DNA from: JAPOXK01 sp965220315
GTDB taxonomy: Bacteria > Chloroflexota > Dehalococcoidia > Bin125
DNA: 64,000 nt
Reading direction: 5' to 3'
NCBI GenBank assembly: GCA_965220315.1
Contig: CBDCPP010000002.1
Coordinates: forward strand, 744,001-808,000
In this document: in pieces, positions 9,741 to 16,874 of the stretch
How positions within the stretch are numbered: the first letter of the stretch is position 1
Layout: each line of letters begins with the position of its first letter
Position numbers and translations under genes: made by a program
Notes under the pieces: generated by a model
The model's database searches: none
Told to the model about the DNA's origin: nothing
Seen by the model: only the letters and a program-made list of their open reading frames with translations

Positions 9741-10145
9741 ATGCGCGCACGCGTGACTGCGGCCCGGGCCGGTGGCCTTTCGCTGGCGCTGCTCGCATCC
9801 CTGACCTTTGCGGTCACTTCGGTCTTGGGCTGGCAGATCGCCGACGAATCGGATCCCGAGCCGCGTCGTATCTTCCAAGGCGAAACTCTCTTGGATAACG
9901 CTCCAACCGCCGACTTGGCAGGCATCGTGAGCGACGTCGAAGGGGAGCACGTGCAGGTGCGCGTCGATGAGACGCTGGTGTCCGTGCGCGTGGGGTCGGA
10001 GGCGCTGATTCAACAGCTCACTCCCATCACACCGGCGGAGGTTCTGGCGGGGGAGTGGGTGATCGTAGGTGCGGTCGATGACAATTCCCTGACGCTGGTC
10101 CTACAGGCAGTGGTCATCGCCGGACCGGACGAAGTATCGCCGTGA
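9741..10145 (+). CDS. Small exported or membrane-anchored protein
   Basis: 134 residues from ATG 9741, with a GGAGAGGGG purine tract 8-14 bp upstream; an in-frame GTG at 9711 is less likely. An N-terminal hydrophobic segment (GGLSLALLASLTFAVTSVLG) forms a signal anchor, followed by a compact beta-rich domain resembling small OB/SH3-like periplasmic domains. No named family is recognised. It overlaps the next gene by 4 bp (GTGA), is divergent from the first FtsX permease (104-bp shared upstream region), and the pair lies between the two permeases. An accessory periplasmic role in the transporter is therefore reasonable, but this is inference. Confidence 0.7.
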   Translation: MRARVTAARAGGLSLALLASLTFAVTSVLGWQIADESDPEPRRIFQGETLLDNAPTADLAGIVSDVEGEHVQVRVDETLVSVRVGSEALIQQLTPITPAEVLAGEWVIVGAVDDNSLTLVLQAVVIAGPDEVSP

Positions 10146-10657
10146 AGCCGCGAACTTGGCGGGGCCTGGGCGCTTGGTTGGGGGTCCTTGTGATCGCCGG
10201 CGCCGCGGGTTGGCTCGTCGGCGCGGAATTGATCGCGCACAGCGCACGGCAGCCCGAGCCGGTGCTGGTGAGCCCGGCGACACCGAGCGCCCGCGGCGTG
10301 GCCGGGGATGTGATCGTTCCCCGCAGTGGCTTGAGCCCGTTCGGTCACGCGGGTGGGTTGCCCGGGCGACAGGTATTGATTGGCCGTGTGACCAGATCCG
10401 ATCGCGAGACGGTGACGCTGGCTTGGGCCGGTGGTAGGACCCGCTTCCGCTTCGCGGATGGATCGAGCTTCCTGTTGCGGCTCGCGGAGGACCCCGAGGT
10501 GACGATCGAGCCGGGCGCCGCGATCGCGCTGATTGTGGCCGAGTTGGATGACGGCAACCTGATCGCGCAGTCCGGCGTGTTGCTGCCGGAGGAGAGCCGG
10601 CCGCAGATCGTGCCCGGAGAAATCATCGACGTGTTGGAGCCGGAATCGGTGCCGTGA
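10142..10657 (+). CDS. Membrane-anchored protein, partner of the upstream small protein
   Basis: 171 residues, starting at a GTG that overlaps the TGA stop of the upstream gene (GTGA). One N-terminal transmembrane helix (LGVLVIAGAAGWLVGAEL) precedes a Pro/Ser linker and a beta-rich domain (IGRVTRSDRETVTLAW and following) that looks like the domain in its neighbour, suggesting a tandem gene duplication. It ends 19 bp from the convergent end of the second FtsX permease. The function is unknown; a periplasmic adaptor for the flanking permeases is the simplest idea from context. Confidence 0.68.
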   Translation: MKPRTWRGLGAWLGVLVIAGAAGWLVGAELIAHSARQPEPVLVSPATPSARGVAGDVIVPRSGLSPFGHAGGLPGRQVLIGRVTRSDRETVTLAWAGGRTRFRFADGSSFLLRLAEDPEVTIEPGAAIALIVAELDDGNLIAQSGVLLPEESRPQIVPGEIIDVLEPESVP

Positions 10658-10676
10658 GATCTGCGTAGTGCCCATC

Positions 10677-13600
10677 TCACGCGGTCAATCGCAGCGCGCG
10701 CGTGATCGATCCGCGGACGTACAGGCGCCACGCGCCCCCGACGCCCAAGATGAGGATCGCGACCAACCCGACGTAAGAGCCGATGACAACCCCCCAGTCC
10801 GTCGTGAGCAGAAAGGGCGGCAGTACCCGATCGCCTTCCGCGTCGACCTCCAAGAAACGCAACGTGAGGCGCGCGATGCGATCGCCCAAGAAGGACCCGA
10901 GCCCCAACCCGATGATCGCGACCATCGCGTACTCGGCCATGAGCTGACCGAGCAGCGCGCCCCGGCCGATACCGAGCGTGCGCAACACGGCCATCTCGAG
11001 CATGCGGTCGCGCGCCGTGAGGACGACGCTCACCAGGAACGCGACCACCACGAGGATCGCGACGGCAACGAACGAAACCAGCAGGATGCCGCTGCCGCCG
11101 GCGGCAACCAGGGGATCGTTCCCCACCGTGGCCAGCAGGGCACGCTGATCGGTGACGGGCGCGCCCGCTTCGGAGAGATCGTTCAGCGCCGCGACCGTGC
11201 GCATGCGACGCTCAGGATCGCTCGGCCCGGTGACCCACATCTCATTGATCGGGGCCGGGCTGCGGAAATCGAGGGTCGCGCCGAGGTGGTTGAGCTCGGC
11301 CACGTCGGTAATCAGAAAGCCCCCGTTCTCTCGGGGATCCAGAGTCGGGAAGAACGCGACGGAAGCGATGATGCGCACGTCGATACGGAATGACCCCAGG
11401 TGCAAGGGTGCCTCGTCACCGACCCGGAGGCCGTGGTTAGCGAGGAACGTCTCGCTCACGATCACGTTGAGCGCGCAGCGTCCACCCGCATCGCACAGAT
11501 TGGGACTGGGGAGGTAGAGGCCGCGGCGGCCGGGTGAGACCCCCGCCGTCCAACGGTACTCCACGGCGCTGTTGCCGCTGTGGGCGACGACGTCAGTACG
11601 GCGCTCGACCGCGTCTGTCGCGCCCGTCGCCGCGAGGGGCTGCAGCAGCCATCGACGAGCGTCCGATTCGAACCCCTCAATCAGGAGACGCTCACCACGC
11701 TCCGTGGTTGCCGTGAGGTCGTCGAACAGCAGGCTGCCTGGTTCGCCGACGAGCTGGGACTCGCCCTCCGTATAGGTGATGGCATGGAGGGTAAACGGCG
11801 GGCGGGCGTCGATGAACGCAGCGGGCTCCGCGGCGTCCCCGCGCAGCTCTTGCCATAGGCCAGCCGCTCCAGGATTGCCCAGCCCGACGCGGAAGAAACG
11901 GCCGTCACGGTCGCGTACCTGTAGCCAAACCGAGAGGTCGTTGCGCGGCACGCTCGGGTTCACCCACAGACTGAGCTCCGCCAGGTCATCGGGGAGCGGC
12001 AGGCCGCCGAGGCTCGCGAAGGGGCGGAGCTTGGGAAGAAGCGTCGTCAAGGGTTCGGCGCTGAAGTCGTCGCGGAACCACAGCATCGAAGCGGCTTGGG
12101 CACTGTCCAGAGCGAGGATCCGCACCTCGCGTCCCCGGGCGCCGGTCGCGCCGACGCTGCCCTTACGCCGGATCGCGAGCGCGGTCGCGCTGGCGCCTGG
12201 CACCGCTTCGATCTGCGCCTGGACCAACCCGGGCGGACGGGGATCAATTCCGGCGAGGAGGTCGACGCCGGCCTCAAAGCGGGCGCGCTCGTCGAAAGAG
12301 CGATCGACCGTGGCGTCGTAGGAAGCGGCGAATGTTCCCAGCGCCGCGGCGAGCATCGTCAGGACACTGAGCCGAATGACCGGACCGGGGTTGCGGACCG
12401 CCTGGCGGAGCGCGGCGGCGACCGGCATCGCGATGCGGTCGCTCGCGATCCAGGCCAGAGCGGCGAGTGCGGGCGGGAGCAGACGCAGAACGAGGAGGAT
12501 CGCGATCAGGCCAACGAGCGCCGGCGCGATCAGGACGAGCGGCTCGGTGGAAAGACCGCCAACCGTGTTGCGTGTGAACACCGCGTCGCGCGCGCCCACG
12601 GACCAAACGAGAAATCCCGCGACCGCGACGAAGGCGATGTCGAGGTAGTAGCGCTGAAAGACGTTGCGACCGGCCGGCCGCGCCGCCACGTGCCGGGCCG
12701 TGCCGGGCTGGACGCGCGCCGCCTGTGCGACTGGGACGAGGACGGCGCCCAACGCCAGCGCCGCTCCTGCCAGCGCCAGCGCCCAGGCTTGCGGCGTGAG
12801 AGAAATTGCGATCCAGTCATCGCCGCTGACGTCGCGGAAGCTGCCGACGAATCCGAGCGCACTCACGGCAGTCGCCGCGATCAGCGGCGCCACCGCAGCC
12901 GTCAGGATCACGATCGGCAGGAGTTGCAGGGCGTACAACCCGAGCACTTGCGGTAGCGAGGCGCCTCGACTGCGCAGCAAGGCGATCTCGTCGGTCTCGC
13001 CGCTCACCAGCAGACGGGCCATCACGAAGATGAAGAAGACGACGACGCTGACGACCTGTACCAAGATCAACAAGATCGGCACGACGCTGAAGTCGCGCCC
13101 CTCCTGGAAGCTGCGTAGTGCCCCCTCGAACGAGCTCGATACCGTTCCTCCGACCGAGGCCATGTCGGTCTGGAGGCCGGCAAAGCGATCGAGGTCGGCG
13201 GGGATGCCAACGCTGTCGAACGCGCTGAGTGGAATCGCATCCACGATGCGGATGTCGGCGCGGTAGCCCGGCAGCAGTTCGCTCAGCGGACCGAAGAGCG
13301 CGTCAGAGTGAACGAAGAGCGCGAAGACCCGCGGGAGGACCAGGCTCTTCCGCGGCTCCCGGGGGCGCACCAGGCTTGCCAGCGCCGCGTCCCAAAACGG
13401 ATCGTCGAGATTGATTGCGTCGAAGATGCCGACCACTTCGACCGGGAACTGCAGGCTGATCAGCCCAGTTGTGACGCAAGGCTCGAGCGAGGGCGGCGCC
13501 GACGCCGTCGGACCGCCAAACAGCGGCGGCTCGCGGTCGCAATCGTCGTACACGTCCGCGACCGCGAACGCATCCCCCACTCTCAGACGGGCGAACTCGG

Positions 13601-14264
13601 CGTGCGCGCGCGGGAGCGCGACCTCGATGGGACCGTCGAGTTGGGACAGGCCCAGCTCGGGGTCGACAGCCAGCGTCGGCGGGGCGGGTGGGCGCCCCTC
13701 GAACGCAACGTGCGACTCCCACCCCTCGATCGTCGTGAACTCCCCGCCGAGCGGGGCAGAGCCGGTGATCTGGGTTTCAGCGAGCAGGCGGAGGTCACTG
13801 ACGCGTCCCGACCGCGTGCGGCGAGGCAGCGCGATGTCGCCGAAGTGCGCATCGAGACTGGCTTCGGCGAAGTCACGCACCGCCTGCGCGCGTTCCCCGC
13901 CCAGCAGTGTCTGGGAGAGAGTGACCTGGACGGAGCCAATTTGGCCGGCCTCACGGTCGAGTTCGAAGTCGAGCCCCAGGTCCGTGAGCGCGCGCGTATA
14001 CACGGTGGTGGAGGCCATGAGCACGGACATCACGAGGATGCCGAGCCCCACGACGCCGAGCAGTCGCCAGTTCGCGCGCGCGCGGAGGAAGAGGAGTCGC
14101 AGGGTGGTGTTCCCTCTCGCCCGGTGATCGGCGCGCCAAGTGTAGCGAGCAATGGGGATCTCGCCGCATACCCGGCCCCGCGGTGCGAGCCGGAGAACCC
14201 ATGGCCGCACGGGCTGGCGTCGCGCCGTTCTGGGCTCCGGCGCTGTGGGGGTCGTGCGCCCCAT
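10677..14264 (-). CDS. Second large FtsX-like ABC transporter permease
   Basis: Up to 1,195 residues, but the first ~55 look non-coding. The conserved part begins near 14100, where GAGAGGG precedes LRLLFLRARANWRLL and the first membrane helix; no ATG/GTG lies right there, so the true start is uncertain (a CTG, or the ATG at 14264). The architecture repeats that of the 6307-9636 permease: N-terminal helix, large outer domain, FtsX block with three helices, central helices, a second soluble domain and a C-terminal FtsX block ending near YVRGSITRALRLTA. The two permeases are clearly paralogous in layout. No third ATPase lies next to this one, so it presumably uses the two ATPases downstream. Confidence 0.85.
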   Translation of the reverse strand: MGRTTPTAPEPRTARRQPVRPWVLRLAPRGRVCGEIPIARYTWRADHRARGNTTLRLLFLRARANWRLLGVVGLGILVMSVLMASTTVYTRALTDLGLDFELDREAGQIGSVQVTLSQTLLGGERAQAVRDFAEASLDAHFGDIALPRRTRSGRVSDLRLLAETQITGSAPLGGEFTTIEGWESHVAFEGRPPAPPTLAVDPELGLSQLDGPIEVALPRAHAEFARLRVGDAFAVADVYDDCDREPPLFGGPTASAPPSLEPCVTTGLISLQFPVEVVGIFDAINLDDPFWDAALASLVRPREPRKSLVLPRVFALFVHSDALFGPLSELLPGYRADIRIVDAIPLSAFDSVGIPADLDRFAGLQTDMASVGGTVSSSFEGALRSFQEGRDFSVVPILLILVQVVSVVVFFIFVMARLLVSGETDEIALLRSRGASLPQVLGLYALQLLPIVILTAAVAPLIAATAVSALGFVGSFRDVSGDDWIAISLTPQAWALALAGAALALGAVLVPVAQAARVQPGTARHVAARPAGRNVFQRYYLDIAFVAVAGFLVWSVGARDAVFTRNTVGGLSTEPLVLIAPALVGLIAILLVLRLLPPALAALAWIASDRIAMPVAAALRQAVRNPGPVIRLSVLTMLAAALGTFAASYDATVDRSFDERARFEAGVDLLAGIDPRPPGLVQAQIEAVPGASATALAIRRKGSVGATGARGREVRILALDSAQAASMLWFRDDFSAEPLTTLLPKLRPFASLGGLPLPDDLAELSLWVNPSVPRNDLSVWLQVRDRDGRFFRVGLGNPGAAGLWQELRGDAAEPAAFIDARPPFTLHAITYTEGESQLVGEPGSLLFDDLTATTERGERLLIEGFESDARRWLLQPLAATGATDAVERRTDVVAHSGNSAVEYRWTAGVSPGRRGLYLPSPNLCDAGGRCALNVIVSETFLANHGLRVGDEAPLHLGSFRIDVRIIASVAFFPTLDPRENGGFLITDVAELNHLGATLDFRSPAPINEMWVTGPSDPERRMRTVAALNDLSEAGAPVTDQRALLATVGNDPLVAAGGSGILLVSFVAVAILVVVAFLVSVVLTARDRMLEMAVLRTLGIGRGALLGQLMAEYAMVAIIGLGLGSFLGDRIARLTLRFLEVDAEGDRVLPPFLLTTDWGVVIGSYVGLVAILILGVGGAWRLYVRGSITRALRLTA

Positions 14265-14448
14265 TCAAGGTCGACGCGCGTGGTGCCCAAGGGGCGAGCC
14301 TGACCCGGGCGAGCAGATCGCCCCGCTGCGTTTCGGGGCAATGCAGAGGACGCGCGAGTGCGCCCTGCCACACACGGATCGCACCGCCCGGCCTCCGCGG
14401 TGACGTACCCTGAGCGGGGTGGACCATCGGAGCCGCAGGAGGACGACC

Positions 14449-15339
14449 GTGCCGCAGGAGATTGATCCGGCCTACCAGACCTTTGTTGGCTACATCGATC
14501 GGACACGCGAGTACTACCGAGCGCACGGCTACGAGAATCCCTACCGCTACGCTTTCCACACCGATGTCCCGTTCGCGCCACTTGTCAAGCCGTTGGCTCA
14601 GTGCCGGTTGGGGCTGGTTACCACCGCGATGCCGTTCGACCCCGACACCGCCGATACGCCACGTCCAAAGCGCGTCTATGCCGCTTCAGTCGATTCGCCT
14701 CCGGAGCAGCTCTACACAGACGATCTGACCTGGGACAGAGAGGCGACCCACATGGACGATCGGGAGTCGTACTTCCCGATCCGCCAGCTGCAGGAATGGC
14801 GCGCTGCGGGGCGGTTCGGCGAGATCTCGCCACGCTTTTACGGGCTCCCGACGGAGTACGCGCAGCGTAATACGCGGGAAACGGACGCGCCCGCGTTGCT
14901 GCGTTACTGCCGGGAGGACGGCGTGGACGTCGCTCTGCTGGTGCCGATCTGACCGGTCTGTCATCAGTCCGTGGGACTGACGGCGCGCCACCTCGAGGCG
15001 AACGGGATTCCAACCGTGATCGTTGGCAGCGCCCGCGACGTGATCGAGCACTGCGGCGTGCCCCGCTTCCTCTTCACCGACTTCCCCCTGGGCAACTCCT
15101 GCGGGCGTCCCGACGACGTTGGCATGCAGCACGCGATCGTTGGCCAAGCCTTGGACCTGCTGGAGCGCGCGACGCTGCCCCGCACAACGGTGCAATCGCC
15201 CGTCGTCTGGGGTGAGGACCACAGCTGGCGGGACCGCTTCCTGGCGGTCACCGAAGAGAACCGCGAGACGCTCCGCCGCGCTGGGGAAGCCCGGCGACGG
15301 GAGCGCGCCGCGGACAGGGCCGCGAATCGCATCCGGTGA
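14449..15339 (+). CDS. GrdB/PrdB-family reductase, probable selenoprotein (in-frame TGA at codon 168)
   Basis: The frame from GTG 14449 to TGA 15337-15339 is open except for one TGA at 14950-14952. AGGAGGA at 14437-14443, 5 nt upstream, supports this start. Reading that TGA as selenocysteine gives 296 residues and a U-P-V-C-H-Q-S redox motif at 168-174. What follows (LEANGIP, then about 25 residues later a PLGN motif) matches the segment after the U-x-x-C of glycine/sarcosine/betaine and D-proline reductase selenoprotein B subunits. A stem-loop sits at the distance expected for a bacterial SECIS (separate entry). An ORF caller would split the gene at 14952/14971. Known relatives reductively cleave C-N bonds with a catalytic Sec; this short aerobic-type homologue has an unknown substrate. 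A pseudogene with a nonsense mutation is the alternative, but both halves look well preserved. The stop would overlap the start of a luciferase-like oxidoreductase, a fragment of which remains just downstream. Confidence 0.75.
14953..14983 (+). promoter_or_regulatory. Candidate bacterial SECIS element
   Basis: Directly after the in-frame TGA (14950-14952) there is a perfect 7-bp stem, TCAGTCC (14964-14970) with GGACTGA (14974-14980), closed by a GTG loop at 14971-14973. CCG at 14953-14955 can pair with CGG at 14981-14983 as a lower stem. The loop starts with G and lies 18 nt after the TGA, inside the window accepted for bacterial SECIS elements and close to the spacing in E. coli fdhF. The loop GTG should not be taken as a start codon. 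Confidence 0.6.
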
Positions 15340-15370
15340 GGCCGCCCAGGTCGTGCCCCATTTCGGGGTG
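15052..15370 (+). repeat. Inverted-repeat copy 1: selenoprotein 3' end plus first codons of a luciferase-like gene
   Basis: This 319-bp stretch is about 92% identical by eye to the reverse complement of 25632-25951. It holds the last ~95 codons of the selenoprotein and about 30 bp of the start of a luciferase-like oxidoreductase, after which the similarity stops and no oxidoreductase follows. Between 15371 and 15570 I see no intact gene. Confidence 0.85.
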
Positions 15371-15570
15371 ATCCACTTCACTGCGGTCATTGAGGTAGAC
15401 GCGAGCGAGCGTCGGATCGACGAGAGCCAACCCATCCCGGATCGCCGGATGAGCTTGCCGGGACACTAATCGAGAAGCCCGCCATCATGCCACGCATCGA
15501 CAGGTTGAGCATGGGGAACTTCCCCATCGCGGGCTGGGTGGGCGCGTGATCCTGCGATGACGCTAAGGCC

Positions 15571-16539
15571 ATGGCTCTAGGAATCGCCGCGGCGCTCGGC
15601 ACGGCCACCGCCTGGGCCTTGGCCAGCCTCGTCATGTCCGCGCAGGCGCGCCACGTCGACCCCTATTCCCTCAGCGCCTTGCGCATGCTGGGGGGCGCGA
15701 TCTTCTTCGTGATCGCCGTCCCGGCGCTCGGCGCCACAGGCGAGTTCGGTCGCATGAGCGCCGAAGACATCGGGCTGCTCTTCGCGCAAGGGATGCTGGC
15801 CAGCGGCATCGGTGAAACGCTCTACGCCGTCACGATTCCTCTCTTCGGGTTGAGTCGCACGTTCACGATCAGCACGGGGCTCTCCGTCATGGCCGCGTTC
15901 GTGTTCGGCGCCATCTTCCTCGGCGACGATGTCACTATCTTTATCGGGATTGGCTCAATCATCGTGCTCGCCGGCGTGTACCTGGTCGCGAATTACGGCC
16001 GGGCCAGCGAGGTGGTCGCTGCCGACGCCGCGGCGGACATCCTCCGGCAGGAAGCGATCGCTGCCGAACCGCCGCGCAACGCGTTGCGCCGTTTCTTCGA
16101 CACGCACCGCTTCGCCATCGGGTTGAGCTTGGCGATCCTACTGGGCGTGCTCTTCGGCGCGGCTTCCGTACTGCTGCGTTACGCTTCTGAAGGGTTCGAC
16201 GCCGCCGCGGCCGCCAGTGTGCGCGTTCCCGTCGTGGTGCCCTTCGTCTTCACCGTGGCCCTCGTCCAACCCCGATCCAGCCTGCGGCGCTGGTCGATCC
16301 CGCGTCACAGCCTACCCTGGATCCTGCTCTCCGGTGTCGTCGGGACCGGGCTGCTGGCGGTGCTCGTCACGCTATCCCTTCAGAACATCAGCGCCGGCGA
16401 GTTCACGGTCTTCTTCTCCATCTCCCCGTTGATCGGCATGGCGCTCAGCGCCCTGTTCCTGCACGAGCGCGTCACGCGCTGGCTCTTGGTGGGCGCGCTG
16501 ATCGTCATCGGCGGCATCGCCATCATGGCACTGGCTTAA
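15571..16539 (+). CDS. EamA/DMT-family inner-membrane transporter
   Basis: 322 residues with about ten hydrophobic helices arranged as two EamA repeats (residues about 1-140 and 170-322), separated by a hydrophilic linker of about 30 residues rich in Ala/Asp. The second repeat ends with the common LHERVTRWLLVGALIVIGGI pattern. Members of the drug/metabolite transporter superfamily export amino acids, nucleotides or other small metabolites; no substrate can be assigned here. Start ATG 15571 has no strong RBS. The last ~100 bp and the downstream flank are duplicated at 19709-19861, upstream of the CoxL-like gene. Confidence 0.87.
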   Translation: MALGIAAALGTATAWALASLVMSAQARHVDPYSLSALRMLGGAIFFVIAVPALGATGEFGRMSAEDIGLLFAQGMLASGIGETLYAVTIPLFGLSRTFTISTGLSVMAAFVFGAIFLGDDVTIFIGIGSIIVLAGVYLVANYGRASEVVAADAAADILRQEAIAAEPPRNALRRFFDTHRFAIGLSLAILLGVLFGAASVLLRYASEGFDAAAAASVRVPVVVPFVFTVALVQPRSSLRRWSIPRHSLPWILLSGVVGTGLLAVLVTLSLQNISAGEFTVFFSISPLIGMALSALFLHERVTRWLLVGALIVIGGIAIMALA

Positions 16540-16591
16540 GGCGCACGGTCCCGTCCCCGGGCCGTGCGAGGCTCCGCCCACCGTGGTCTCC
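16441..16591 (+). repeat. Direct-repeat copy A (EamA 3' end plus downstream flank)
   Basis: 151 bp covering the last codons of the EamA gene and about 50 bp beyond it are repeated in the same orientation at 19709-19861 with roughly 93% identity. The two copies bracket the CotH-like gene. From 16592 to 16874 I see no gene. Confidence 0.85.
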
Positions 16592-16874
16592 GCTCTTCGA
16601 GGACCTGGGTGCAGGACCACTGCCGAGGGCCGGTTGTTCTCCCGCCATCTCCGCGGAGGCTCGGAACGAGACGGTGCGGGCCTTAGCGGACGGGGTCAAC
16701 CAGGTCCGCGATGGAGGCGGTTCGAACGGTTCCGGAGCCGCCGCCGACCCCTCTCGACTCTGTCACCGCCGCCACGCGCGAGACGCCAGGATTCCAGTGC
16801 AGAGTCCTTCGTTCGACACGGTCCCCGACTACCCCGGGATGACGAGACCCGCCCGCCAACCGGTATGTCCGGGC

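Noticed and set aside
14971..15339. Independent 122-aa gene starting at GTG 14971
   Set aside because: The GTG is the loop of the SECIS-like hairpin, there is no RBS, and the upstream half is in the same frame with the family's N-terminus.
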